From the NCBI RefSeq assembly GCF_018860385.1, contig NZ_JAHKPH010000017.1, positions 1 to 60,563 on the forward strand: 60,563 nucleotides of DNA, written 5' to 3'. The position numbers and the translations under genes are program-made. How positions within the stretch are numbered: the stretch's first letter is position 1; every line of letters begins with the position of its first letter. This stretch comes from Reinekea forsetii. Lineage in GTDB: Bacteria > Pseudomonadota > Gammaproteobacteria > Pseudomonadales > Natronospirillaceae. Of this stretch, positions 51,078-58,278 are shown one piece after another. The notes under the pieces were generated by a model. It had not been told where the DNA came from and searched no databases. It worked only from the letters and a program-made list of their open reading frames with translations.

Positions 51078-51176
51078 TAACAAGACACTGTTGCACGTTG
51101 CCCCGCCAAAAACCGCTATCGCGGCGGGCCAAGGGACTCGCTCCTTCGTCGCTCGCCCCAAAGTTGGTCGTTACTT
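51075..51176 (+). repeat. attC site of cassette 2
   Basis: From TAGTAAC to GTTACTT, 102 bp. The left core complements the GTTACTA start of the cassette. It contains the shared GGACTCGCTCCTTCGTCGCTCGCC-type arm. Confidence 0.93.
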
Positions 51177-51188
51177 TCGGAAGATAAT

Positions 51189-51569
51189 GTGGAATACCAG
51201 GTTGAACCGGATTTAGATGTAGATGAGTTTCTTTCCCTAGCTAATAGCAATTGGCCAGGAGAATACGACCGCCAGAAAACTAAATTTGCATTGGAAAAAA
51301 CGATCAACCTATGCGCAAGAGAAGAAGGTAAGTTGATAGGGTGCCTTCGAATCCTATCTGACGGCTATTTTTTCTCAACTATCCCAGAAGCTTTTGTATT
51401 GCCTGAGCGGCAATGTGAAGGGATAGGGTCGAAGCTGTTCGAGCTGGCTATAGAAAAAGCACCAACTTCATTGTTTTTTGGTGCACAGCCTGACAAAGTA
51501 GGATTTTACGAGAAGCTTGGTTTTGAGAAGAGTCTACAGTCTTTTCATCACCGAAAGCCACGAAAGTAA
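51189..51569 (+). CDS. cassette 3: GNAT acetyltransferase
   Basis: A 126-aa short GNAT protein, GTG start after GGAAG. The acetyl-CoA loop R-Q-C-E-G-I-G-S-K-L-F is near residue 77 and F-Y-E-K-L-G-F-E is near the end. The stop TAA is part of the attC left core. The acceptor is not known. Confidence 0.82.
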   Translation: MEYQVEPDLDVDEFLSLANSNWPGEYDRQKTKFALEKTINLCAREEGKLIGCLRILSDGYFFSTIPEAFVLPERQCEGIGSKLFELAIEKAPTSLFFGAQPDKVGFYEKLGFEKSLQSFHHRKPRK

Positions 51570-51626
51570 CAATCCATTGCAACGGACTCGGAAAAAGCCC
51601 CTCGCCGTTGAATAGGGGCGTTAGTT
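51564..51626 (+). repeat. attC site of cassette 3
   Basis: From AAGTAAC to GTTAGTT, 63 bp. The left core complements the GTTACTT start of the cassette. Short variant. Confidence 0.92.
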
Positions 51627-51666
51627 TTTAACTCATACCGAAAATATAGAAAGGGAACAGGATTGT

Positions 51667-52278
51667 ATGAAAATTAAAATATATGTAGGTATTATTTTGT
51701 CTTTAATTGTGAATATGTCGTTTGCGGGAGATTATATTTTAACTATTGACGGTGAGTCCTATGAAGTATCATTGAATGAAGAAACAAAGGTTGAGGTGGG
51801 TGGCCGCTCCGTTTTGGCAAAATTTACACAAAAAGACTATCTTACATATACAACAGATAGTTTTTCATTTGAATATCCAAATCAATATTCGCCTTCTAAA
51901 TCCGATCTGGGCGAAGGTATATTTCAGAACGTCATGATGACTCCGCTTGGCGTAGTCGTATTAGTTCAGGAATACACACGTATGGATCCAACCGCCTTGC
52001 TGGATTTAATGATTAATGAGATGACTAAAGAAGAGCGGGAATATGGGTATAAAATCAATGCCACGCCATCGTCTACTACATTGTCTGATGGGTCCGTGCT
52101 TAGCGGAAAAGTTGTAACTTCCAAATATAAAGGATCAGACATTAAGAGAACCTTCTACACCTACGGAATTAAGGATGCAGGATTATTTATAGTTACTCAA
52201 ATAGATTATGAAGTCGGATCTAGTGATAAAGGTGTGATCGATACCTTCATGAGCTCGCTTAGCATCACAATGAATTAA
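51667..52278 (+). CDS. cassette 4: secreted hypothetical protein
   Basis: A 203-aa protein with a clear signal peptide (I-Y-V-G-I-I-L-S-L-I-V-N-M-S-F-A, cleaved near G-D). The mature part is a beta-rich domain reminiscent of PsbP/DUF1795-type folds (S-F-E-Y-P-N-Q-Y near residue 72), but I cannot assign a family. AGGGAAC precedes the ATG. The cassette is the longest, 784 bp. Confidence 0.75.
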   Translation: MKIKIYVGIILSLIVNMSFAGDYILTIDGESYEVSLNEETKVEVGGRSVLAKFTQKDYLTYTTDSFSFEYPNQYSPSKSDLGEGIFQNVMMTPLGVVVLVQEYTRMDPTALLDLMINEMTKEEREYGYKINATPSSTTLSDGSVLSGKVVTSKYKGSDIKRTFYTYGIKDAGLFIVTQIDYEVGSSDKGVIDTFMSSLSITMN

Positions 52279-52292
52279 GTCTGTTAGCCTAA

Positions 52293-52410
52293 AACTAACA
52301 ATGCGCTGCACCGGACAAATATTGCTACACTCGTTTTTGTGTATGTCGCGCAGCTCCATTTTACCCAAAAACGCTCTCCGCAATATTTGCAGGTGAGCTT
52401 GGCGTTAGGC
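52293..52410 (+). repeat. attC site of cassette 4
   Basis: From AACTAAC to GTTAGGC, 118 bp. The left core complements the GTTAGTT start of the cassette. Long variant with GCAATATT-type arms. Confidence 0.93.
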
Positions 52411-52430
52411 ATCTCTTTTGGAGGTAGCTC

Positions 52431-52772
52431 ATGGATCAAGTAAGTGTAATAAATACTATTATTGTCCCGAGTGGGATGGAAGTAACCGCTGAACAAATTC
52501 GTGATGAATATGTATCTTACTTTAGCGAACAAGAAGGTTTCGTGAGTTCAACCTTTTACAGGTCACTTAATCGAGAAGTTGATGACTCTATAAAATATGT
52601 CAATACAGTAGTATGGGCATCATATGCTCACTTTGAAAAAGTAGTAAATATTGGTTTCAATAACCAGTCTGTTGAAAACAACGACGGAAGAAGAGTTTTA
52701 GGCAAGGGCTTCCCTGAACCAATAATCGTTTCTCCGGGCCAATACGTTATTGTGAGTCATGTAAATGCCTAA
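52431..52772 (+). CDS. cassette 5: antibiotic-biosynthesis-monooxygenase-fold protein
   Basis: A 113-aa protein with an ABM/dimeric ferredoxin-like fold pattern: V-I-N-T-I-I-V-P-S-G, a central E-G-F-V-S-S-T-F-Y-R-S-L segment and V-N-T-V-V-W-A-S-Y-A-H-F-E. GGAGGT stands before the ATG. The stop TAA is in the attC left core. Enzymatic activity cannot be told from sequence. Confidence 0.75.
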   Translation: MDQVSVINTIIVPSGMEVTAEQIRDEYVSYFSEQEGFVSSTFYRSLNREVDDSIKYVNTVVWASYAHFEKVVNIGFNNQSVENNDGRRVLGKGFPEPIIVSPGQYVIVSHVNA

Positions 52773-52885
52773 CAAAAAGTTCAACGCGGACACAGTAACC
52801 TCCGTTTCGTTTATGTGCATACGCTACGCGTATTGTTGCACAACACTACACTCCGGATACTGTGCCGGTTAACTTGGCGTTAGGA
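52767..52885 (+). repeat. attC site of cassette 5
   Basis: From GCCTAAC to GTTAGGA, 119 bp, the longest in the array. The left core complements the GTTAGGC start of the cassette. Confidence 0.94.
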
Positions 52886-52892
52886 ATTAGAT

Positions 52893-53432
52893 TTGGACTA
52901 CGAATGGAAATGTAGGGTTTGCGAAGCTACTAACTCTAAAGGACAGATATTCTGTAGTTCATGTAACTCTAATTCAGAATTAAGTGAAATTGATATTGCA
53001 GAACGACGAATCGCTTTTAGGGACGACCGGTATTTTAACGACGAAGAAGGTATACCTCCAAAGCCGGTCACGGTTCAGGGAAGAATTCAGAAAGTTTCAA
53101 ATGACATCGCATTAGGTCGAAATCTCTTTACAAGAAAACTGGGCAATGCCCTATGGGTGGCTATTACTCTAACGGTAATAGCTAGAGTAGGATTATTGGC
53201 TCTATATGAAATAGAAAGATTCGAGAAAAATTTACTGGGGATAGGGAGCTACGTTCTTGTAAATATTTTCTTTGCTTTTGAAATTAAGAACTTCTTTGCT
53301 GGAAAAACTACATATCTAAATGGAGTCCGATTCCCTTTGCCGGCAAAGATTAGCTATTCTTTAGGTCGTTGGGTAGGATTGGTTTTCGATTTTATATTTC
53401 TATATTTAGTCTTGCCAATACCCTTTTCCTAA
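52893..53432 (+). CDS. cassette 6: zinc-ribbon membrane protein
   Basis: A 179-aa protein, TTG start. The N-terminus carries a four-cysteine zinc ribbon C-R-V-C...C-S-S-C (residues 7-24). Two hydrophobic segments lie near 90-110 and 120-135, and another at the C-terminus. AGGA, part of the cassette's GTTAGGA junction, stands 8 bases before the start. The stop TAA lies in the attC. Family not recognised. Confidence 0.72.
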   Translation: MDYEWKCRVCEATNSKGQIFCSSCNSNSELSEIDIAERRIAFRDDRYFNDEEGIPPKPVTVQGRIQKVSNDIALGRNLFTRKLGNALWVAITLTVIARVGLLALYEIERFEKNLLGIGSYVLVNIFFAFEIKNFFAGKTTYLNGVRFPLPAKISYSLGRWVGLVFDFIFLYLVLPIPFS

Positions 53433-53517
53433 CAAGCGTAAGCAGATTCAGCCCTGCGGGCTTTGGACAAAAAACTCACCGGGGGTTCGTTTTTTGCCCC
53501 TGTTACGAACGTTATGA
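53427..53517 (+). repeat. attC site of cassette 6
   Basis: From TCCTAAC to GTTATGA, 91 bp. The left core complements the GTTAGGA start of the cassette. Confidence 0.93.
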
Positions 53518-53527
53518 GGCAAATTAA

Positions 53528-53821
53528 GTGAGAGTGTGCCCGAATTGCAAAGCTAGAACGATTTCTAGGATGAAGCTTTTTGCTTGTGGAATGCACAGTC
53601 CAGGAGCCTCAGTGATATGCTCAGAATGCAGTTCATTGCTAATGCTTGACCCTGAGGACAACCTGCTTGTTGAAGGTACAGTGAACCTAGTATTAGTAGC
53701 ATTGATGGGACTATCGGCTTTCTACTTTGGTAACTTATTTGTTGGTATTGGTGTTTTTATCTGTTGGCGCGTATTAAGGGTTTATATTCGTACAAAGGGA
53801 AAAATAGTGGTGGTAACTTAG
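53528..53821 (+). CDS. cassette 7: small zinc-ribbon membrane protein
   Basis: A 97-aa protein, GTG start after GAGG of the junction. Four cysteines in C-P-N-C (residues 4-7) and C-S-E-C (near 34-37), then one or two hydrophobic helices (about 52-83). It follows cassette 6, which has the same cysteine-plus-membrane design but no obvious sequence identity. Confidence 0.7.
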   Translation: MRVCPNCKARTISRMKLFACGMHSPGASVICSECSSLLMLDPEDNLLVEGTVNLVLVALMGLSAFYFGNLFVGIGVFICWRVLRVYIRTKGKIVVVT

Positions 53822-53823
53822 CC

Positions 53824-53918
53824 TCATAACAAAACGCTGTAGCAATACAGCCCCAAATATACCGCTTCGCGGTGGGCTGTGGACTCGCTCACGCTCGCTG
53901 CTAAGCTTTGCGTTATTG
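53824..53918 (+). repeat. attC site of cassette 7
   Basis: From TCATAAC to GTTATTG, 95 bp. The left core complements the GTTATGA start. It has the shared GGACTCGCTCACGCTCGC arm. Confidence 0.93.
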
Positions 53919-54189
53919 TGCAGAATTCGAATGCCTTTTTAAGATGGTATAACTGGTTCTTTTTATTATATTTAAATCGCAGTATTTTCCGAGGAAAGGA
54001 GAATCTATGACTGGCCACCAAGTTTCGGGGCTGGCATATTAAAGGCAATGAAATCGACGTAATAGCTTTGGTAAGTTGAGCTTTTACAAACTATAAAAAA
54101 TGGCAATGGTGGTCAGTGCACATTAACAAAGTGCAGCAGTATCGTGCCTTCGGCACTGGACTCGTTTACACTCGCCACTGTGCACAACG
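53913..54189 (+). other. cassette 8: gene-less cassette, copy A of a 277-bp element
   Basis: A 277-bp cassette with no convincing gene; the only ATG behind a good ribosome site (AGGAGAATCTATG at about 53998) opens just 11 codons and is lost in the other copy. It is a diverged duplicate of cassette 12, with identical length and very similar sequence and attC. A small hairpin ATGCC/GGTAT (53931-53950) is kept in both copies through a G-T or G-C pair. A possible promoter (TTGGTA, 18 bases, TATAAA at 54068-54097) points to the next cassette. Confidence 0.85.
54068..54097 (+). promoter_or_regulatory. possible promoter inside cassette 8
   Basis: TTGGTA (4/6), an 18-base spacer and TATAAA (5/6), pointing at the histidine phosphatase of cassette 9. 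The -10 and spacer are conserved in cassette 12. Confidence 0.3.
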
Positions 54190-54195
54190 TTAGAG
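54121..54195 (+). repeat. attC site of cassette 8
   Basis: From CATTAAC to GTTAGAG, 75 bp. The left core complements GTTATTG with one mismatch, the same mismatch as in cassette 12. It has the GTGCACAACGTTAG right arm. Confidence 0.93.
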
Positions 54196-54199
54196 CCCT

Positions 54200-54778
54200 A
54201 TGAAGATATATCTACTCCGACATGCAGAATCAGAAAGCAATGCTTTAGGCCGACTAGCATCTAGTAGTGATGAGTCACTTACAAGTGTTGGAATGATTCA
54301 AGCAGAAAGTATTGTTCCAGAACTTAAAGAATTGGGTGTAACTAAAGTTCTTTGTTCTACATATTTGAGAGCTAGGCAGACCGTAAAACCGTTTATTGAT
54401 GAAGTAGCAATCGAGATAGAGTACAGCGACCTGCTAACTGAAGGAGAGCTCGTACTAGGCAAGCGACCATTGGTTACTACTAGTGACCGACAAAGCGATC
54501 TTAGTGATGCCGCTGATAGTTTCCTGAATCGAGCGATTTTGGCAGTTGAACTAATGAAAGGCCAGAAATGTCGTAGCCTTCTCGTGGTTACTCATGGGCA
54601 TATGATAAGAGAGTTGATTAACTTGTTTCTTGATTTACCCAATACAGTTAGGTTCCCTCAAGAGAACTGCGCTCTTTCATTAGTAGAGCTGAGTGAGCAT
54701 GTAAAGGTCGAATATTTAAATCGGCGACTAGGCTCTAACAATCACGGGCTTGGGACTCGTTCCTCGCCCCAGCCGTAA
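54200..54778 (+). CDS. cassette 9: histidine phosphatase family protein
   Basis: A 192-aa protein of the phosphoglycerate-mutase-like superfamily. The catalytic R-H-A is at residues 7-9 and the second His in T-H-G-H near 137. Members dephosphorylate small molecules or proteins (SixA/CobC/GpmB types). The coding frame runs 46 bases into the attC, so the last 15 residues are encoded by the recombination site. Confidence 0.85.
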   Translation: MKIYLLRHAESESNALGRLASSSDESLTSVGMIQAESIVPELKELGVTKVLCSTYLRARQTVKPFIDEVAIEIEYSDLLTEGELVLGKRPLVTTSDRQSDLSDAADSFLNRAILAVELMKGQKCRSLLVVTHGHMIRELINLFLDLPNTVRFPQENCALSLVELSEHVKVEYLNRRLGSNNHGLGTRSSPQP

Positions 54779-54787
54779 ACGTTAAAT
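54733..54787 (+). repeat. attC site of cassette 9
   Basis: From CTCTAAC to GTTAAAT, 55 bp, the shortest. The left core complements the GTTAGAG start. Contains GGACTCGTTCCTCGCC. Confidence 0.92.
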
Positions 54788-55106
54788 GGCAATCATGAAT
54801 ATCGAAGCTATCAAACAAGTTCTGAAGTCGTGGTTAGAAGAAGGCTACCTCGAAGGTGAGCTCGCAGTAGAGCCAGAATGGTATGTATTGTGGCGGCCAG
54901 AAGAACTAGAAGAATTTAATCGCGACTACCAGATCGCCGAATTTGCTCCTGGCTTTTTAACATTCGGTGGCAATGGTGGCGGTGAGCTTTTGGTCGTGAA
55001 TGAATCCGAAGAGGTGTTTTATATGCCGTGTGTTGGTATGGCACCAGATACGGCAATTAAAATTGCAAATAGCCTGAAAGAATTTAAAGGTTACATGCAG
55101 CAATGA
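54786..55106 (+). CDS. cassette 10: SMI1/KNR4-like protein
   Basis: A 106-aa protein. The A-P-G-F-L-T-F-G-G-N-G-G-G-E-L-L-V segment and the flanking pattern fit the SMI1/KNR4 superfamily, many members of which are immunity proteins of polymorphic toxins. The first ATG (54786) overlaps the junction GTTAAATGG; a second ATG three codons later (54795) is equally possible and neither has a clear ribosome site. No toxin partner is near, so a role in immunity is only a family-based possibility. Confidence 0.75.
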   Translation: MAIMNIEAIKQVLKSWLEEGYLEGELAVEPEWYVLWRPEELEEFNRDYQIAEFAPGFLTFGGNGGGELLVVNESEEVFYMPCVGMAPDTAIKIANSLKEFKGYMQQ

Positions 55107-55113
55107 ACAAACC

Positions 55114-55185
55114 ATTTAACAAGCGCAGGTTGGCGGACTGGTTTTCCGCTGCGCTCCAAACCAGCCGCAACTGCGGGCGTTAGTA
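55114..55185 (+). repeat. attC site of cassette 10
   Basis: From ATTTAAC to GTTAGTA, 72 bp. The left core complements the GTTAAAT start. Confidence 0.93.
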
Positions 55186-55208
55186 GTCATGTCGAGGGCT
55201 CAGTCTAA

Positions 55209-55823
55209 ATGATACGAGGGATAGTGTTAGAAGGTGTTTCTTGTTCGGGTAAAACGTCAGTTTTGAAATCACTTAAGTCGGAATTGTCAAAGGGTTCAGA
55301 AAACGAAAGAAGTATTGTGGCTCTTGGTGAACACTATACGCAGATTTTACAGAACTTTAACGGTGAAGCTGTAAGGTATTCGAGAGAAGAGCATTTGAAA
55401 ATTTTAGGTGAAAGGCTCTCTATGTTAGAACGCCTAAACGACTTTTCAAATTCTCTGGGACCCCACTCAAGAAGAGCAAGAGGTTTATTCTTTATTCTCG
55501 AAAGGTTTCACCTCAATCATATCCATGCATTCGAGGATCACCTTTCCCCTGAATTTCTCAGTATAGAGAAGCGGTTGAAAATGCTCGAAGCGAAAACGGT
55601 TGTTCTTTCGATTTCAGATTCTGAGGTCAAAAGTCGTCTGGCTCGTAGGCATAATGAATTTGAAAGCAGCTCAGAACCCGAGTTTCAATCGTTAATCGGT
55701 GAACACGTTACAGAAAGAGACAAATTGTTTGAAATGGCAGCGTTGTCTTCTTGTAGTTATACTAAAATCAATACTGATAGTATGGACTGGGATGAGATCG
55801 CTCAAGCTATACTCTTTGATTAA
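55209..55823 (+). CDS. cassette 11: P-loop nucleotide kinase-like protein
   Basis: A 204-aa protein. The P-loop is G-V-S-C-S-G-K-T-S (residues 9-17), then L-E-R-F-H-L-N-H-I-H near 97 and R-L-A-R-R-H-N-E-F, reminiscent of the lid and DRY-type motifs of thymidylate or deoxynucleoside kinases. The substrate is not clear. A kinase-like cassette could act on small molecules including drugs; that is speculation. Confidence 0.78.
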   Translation: MIRGIVLEGVSCSGKTSVLKSLKSELSKGSENERSIVALGEHYTQILQNFNGEAVRYSREEHLKILGERLSMLERLNDFSNSLGPHSRRARGLFFILERFHLNHIHAFEDHLSPEFLSIEKRLKMLEAKTVVLSISDSEVKSRLARRHNEFESSSEPEFQSLIGEHVTERDKLFEMAALSSCSYTKINTDSMDWDEIAQAILFD

Positions 55824-55832
55824 AAGGGTGAC

Positions 55833-55899
55833 TACTAACAAGTACGCGCAGTGGATTGGTTACGCTGCGCTCCACCAACCACTGGCGTAAGCGTTATTG
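55833..55899 (+). repeat. attC site of cassette 11
   Basis: From TACTAAC to GTTATTG, 67 bp. The left core complements the GTTAGTA start. Confidence 0.93.
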
Positions 55900-56170
55900 T
55901 GCAGAATTCGAATGCCTTTTTAAGATGGCATAACTGGTTCATTATATTTATTTGAGTCGCAGTATTGTCTGAGGAATAGTGTAAGTTTTACTGGTCACTA
56001 AGTTTCTGGGCTGGCATATTATAGGCAATTGAAATCGACGTAAAAGATTTGGTTATTTGAGCTTTTACAAACTATAAAGAATGGCAATGGTGGTCTATGC
56101 ACATTAACAAAGTGCAGCAGTATCGTGCCTACGGCACTGGACTCGCATACGCTCGCCACTGTGCACAACG
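55894..56170 (+). other. cassette 12: gene-less cassette, copy B of the 277-bp element
   Basis: A 277-bp duplicate of cassette 8 with substitutions and two compensating one-base indels. No open frame is shared with copy A. The ATGCC/GGCAT hairpin (55912-55931), the segment GAGCTTTTACAAACTATAAA, and GGCAATGGTGGTC are conserved. It stands in front of the GrpB cassette. Confidence 0.85.
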
Positions 56171-56176
56171 TTAGTT
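56102..56176 (+). repeat. attC site of cassette 12
   Basis: From CATTAAC to GTTAGTT, 75 bp. Nearly the same sequence as the attC of cassette 8, including the same mismatch to the GTTATTG start. Confidence 0.93.
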
Positions 56177-56217
56177 GTGAGTTTTAGATGCATCTCTAAG
56201 TACTGGGGAATAAAGAA

Positions 56218-56718
56218 TTGGATTCAGTGATTATTGAAAAGTTTAGGTCTTGTTGGTTGGATTCATATCAAAGCGAAAGTGAATACCTAGCTAGTGTGTT
56301 TGAGTTCTGCAGTCCTCGTATAGAACATATTGGCAGTACCAGTTTAGAAATTGATGCAAAACCAATAGTAGATATCGCAATTGGCTTAGTTAAATTGGAA
56401 TCAGTTTTAAAGGTTGATTTCAAGTTACTTGCAAAACGAAGATGGTTTCGTATTCAAAGAACTTTCGCAGATGAAGTGGTCTTAGCGAAGTACACGGACG
56501 ATTGTTATAAGACAAAATCTCATTTTGCTCATATTGTAGTTGAAGGCTCTAAAAGGTGGCAGGAAATGGTCATTTTCAGGGATAAGCTCATTGAAAGTGA
56601 ATCGCTTAAACATGAGTATTTAAATCTAAAACGCTGTTTAGCTAGCGAATATCAAGATGACGTTGATGGATATACAGAAGCTAAGAAAAAATTTGTCCTG
56701 ACCGTTGTAAATGGTTAA
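56218..56718 (+). CDS. cassette 13: GrpB-family (UPF0157) nucleotidyltransferase-like protein
   Basis: A 166-aa protein. The motif H-I-G-S-T-S-L-E-I-D-A-K-P-I-V-D-I-A-I (near residues 37-55) is the GrpB signature: GST plus the P-x-x-D-I metal-binding strand. TTG start; the site before it is weak. The substrate of this family is not established. Confidence 0.85.
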   Translation: MDSVIIEKFRSCWLDSYQSESEYLASVFEFCSPRIEHIGSTSLEIDAKPIVDIAIGLVKLESVLKVDFKLLAKRRWFRIQRTFADEVVLAKYTDDCYKTKSHFAHIVVEGSKRWQEMVIFRDKLIESESLKHEYLNLKRCLASEYQDDVDGYTEAKKKFVLTVVNG

Positions 56719-56742
56719 TGTGATTACTGTGGTGAGTATGTC

Positions 56743-56823
56743 AACTAACAAAGGTAGGCAAAAACGCCCAAAAAAAGCGTGGGCTGGACTCGCTAACGCT
56801 CGCCTTTGCTACCGGCGTTAGTT
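56743..56823 (+). repeat. attC site of cassette 13
   Basis: From AACTAAC to GTTAGTT, 81 bp, with the GGACTCGCTAACGCTCGCC arm. The left core complements the GTTAGTT start. Confidence 0.94.
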
Positions 56824-56839
56824 GCAGGAAAGAGGTTAA

Positions 56840-57271
56840 ATGAAATACGTTAAATCAACACAATCTGACGGGAATAAATTAGCTGATATAAGAGCAGCTG
56901 CAATGAAGCCAAGCTTAGAGGCTTTAGGTCGATTTGATGAACAGCGGGTTAGAAGTAGGTTTCTAGAATCCTTTGTACCAGATGAGACCTTTAAAATTGT
57001 ATCGGACGATGAGATTTTAGGATTCTTTGTGGTGCGAGATAAAGGTGACCATGTTTTTTTGGATCACCTTTATGTAGAGCCGCGCTTTCAGAATATGAAA
57101 ATTGGTAAGGATGTTGTTAATTTAGTGAAGAAAGATGCAACTCAACGTGACTTGCCTGTGCGGCTAGGAGCATTAAGAGGAAGTAAGTCGAATGACTTCT
57201 ACAAACAGAATGGTTTTGTTAAAACCCATGAGGATGAGTTTGATATTTACTATGAGTACCGTAGCAACTAA
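56840..57271 (+). CDS. cassette 14: GNAT acetyltransferase
   Basis: A 143-aa GNAT protein. The D-H-L-Y-V-E-P-R-F-Q-N-M-K-I-G-K-D-V segment (near 73-90) is the acetyl-CoA loop, and F-Y-K-Q-N-G-F closes the fold. AGGAAAGAGG precedes the ATG. The stop TAA is in the attC left core. Confidence 0.85.
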   Translation: MKYVKSTQSDGNKLADIRAAAMKPSLEALGRFDEQRVRSRFLESFVPDETFKIVSDDEILGFFVVRDKGDHVFLDHLYVEPRFQNMKIGKDVVNLVKKDATQRDLPVRLGALRGSKSNDFYKQNGFVKTHEDEFDIYYEYRSN

Positions 57272-57361
57272 CAATCCATTGTTGTTCAAGCCCGCAAATA
57301 ACTTGCTTCGCAAGCGGGCTTCGGACTCGTAAACACTCGCCGCAAAATATTGGCGTTAAAT
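57266..57361 (+). repeat. attC site of cassette 14
   Basis: From AACTAAC to GTTAAAT, 96 bp. The left core complements the GTTAGTT start. Contains CAAGCCCGC paired with GCGGGCTT. Confidence 0.94.
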
Positions 57362-57377
57362 TGCAAGGGAATATCGA

Positions 57378-57722
57378 GTGGGTACTGAATTCGAAGATTA
57401 TAGGATGGGGCATTTGGTTAGAACTGCCGAAGTCTGGAAGCAACTCGTAGAACTTGGTGCAACTGAAGAGTCTAAACTCGATTTTGATTTCCAGTTTAGT
57501 GCTAAGAGTAAAGATTCAGTTGAATCAATAAAATCTGAGTTGGCCGATTACCCTCTTAAAATAAGCACCGAAGGTATTTTTAAAAAGTCGTATCTGATTT
57601 CAGGTAATTCTGGCCCTATTTCTTGGTCTGAAGAGCAACTGTTGAAGTGGGTTGACTACCTTATTCAAGTCGGTCATGACGCGGGCTGTGAATTTGAAGG
57701 TTGTGGTGCAAGTGCTCCGTAG
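57378..57722 (+). CDS. cassette 15: RraB-like (RNase E inhibitor family) protein
   Basis: A 114-aa acidic protein, GTG start. W-K-Q-L-V-E-L-G-A near residue 17, D-F-D-F-Q-F-S-A near 31 and a final W-V-D-Y-L-I-Q-V-G-H-D-A-G-C-E-F-E-G-C-G follow the RraB family pattern. RraB binds RNase E and reduces mRNA decay. If the assignment is right, this is a mobile regulator of RNA turnover. Confidence is moderate, as the call is by motif. Confidence 0.72.
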   Translation: MGTEFEDYRMGHLVRTAEVWKQLVELGATEESKLDFDFQFSAKSKDSVESIKSELADYPLKISTEGIFKKSYLISGNSGPISWSEEQLLKWVDYLIQVGHDAGCEFEGCGASAP

Positions 57723-57727
57723 CAGCA

Positions 57728-57818
57728 ATTTAACAAGCCGCTCAAACATCGTTCCGGCCGCAAAAAGCGCGGCCTCCACTGGACTCGCTAACGCTCACCG
57801 TTTAGCGGGGCGTTAGAG
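57728..57818 (+). repeat. attC site of cassette 15
   Basis: From ATTTAAC to GTTAGAG, 91 bp. The left core complements the GTTAAAT start. It has the GGACTCGCTAACGCTCACC arm. Confidence 0.94.
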
Positions 57819-57823
57819 GTCGT

Positions 57824-58180
57824 ATGTACGGAATACCAAAGGAGTTGAACCTCGAAGTATTGGTAGGCTCTGAGTGCACTCAAATCAGAGTCGGGCAATA
57901 TGACATCCAGTTTTCCTTTGGCGAAGTTGACTTCGCTATTCAATCCAAAATTAGCTTGTTTAAAAATGAAGTAGAGATTGGAGTGTGGGAAGAAGGGAAA
58001 TGGCCAGATTGTTCTTTCTATGAAATTATGAATGTACCGGTCGAATCTGTAAGAATTCAGGGTAAAAAGACTATTATTATAACTCTTGAGAACGGGCTAT
58101 CTTTTTATCTTTGTGATAGTTCCGAACAGTTCGAAAAAATGCAAATTTCAATTGAAGGAGGCGACCCTTGGATCATCTAA
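57824..58180 (+). CDS. cassette 16: hypothetical protein, possibly DUF6188-like
   Basis: A 118-aa beta-rich soluble protein. The N-terminal L-V-G-x-x-C-T-Q-I-R-V-G-Q-Y-D-I-Q-F-S-F, a central V-P-V-E-S-V-R-I-Q-G and a C-terminal I-I-I-T-L-E-N-G-L-S-F-Y-L-C-D-S-S-E-Q-F-E recall DUF6188 proteins. GAGGT of the junction serves as ribosome site. Function unknown. Confidence 0.68.
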   Translation: MYGIPKELNLEVLVGSECTQIRVGQYDIQFSFGEVDFAIQSKISLFKNEVEIGVWEEGKWPDCSFYEIMNVPVESVRIQGKKTIIITLENGLSFYLCDSSEQFEKMQISIEGGDPWII

Positions 58181-58184
58181 AAAC

Positions 58185-58265
58185 CTCTAACAAGGCAATT
58201 AAAAATCGCCCACAAAAAACGTGGTCTGGACTCGCTGCCGCTCGCCTTTTATTGCGGCGTTAACT
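58185..58265 (+). repeat. attC site of cassette 16
   Basis: From CTCTAAC to GTTAACT, 81 bp, with the GGACTCGCTGCCGCTCGCC arm. The left core complements the GTTAGAG start. Confidence 0.94.
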
Positions 58266-58278
58266 CCTGGAATTGCCA

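Noticed and set aside
53824-54048. 74-codon minus-strand frame in cassette 8
   Set aside because: It begins inside the non-coding cassette and runs through the previous attC; it is not conserved in the duplicate cassette 12.
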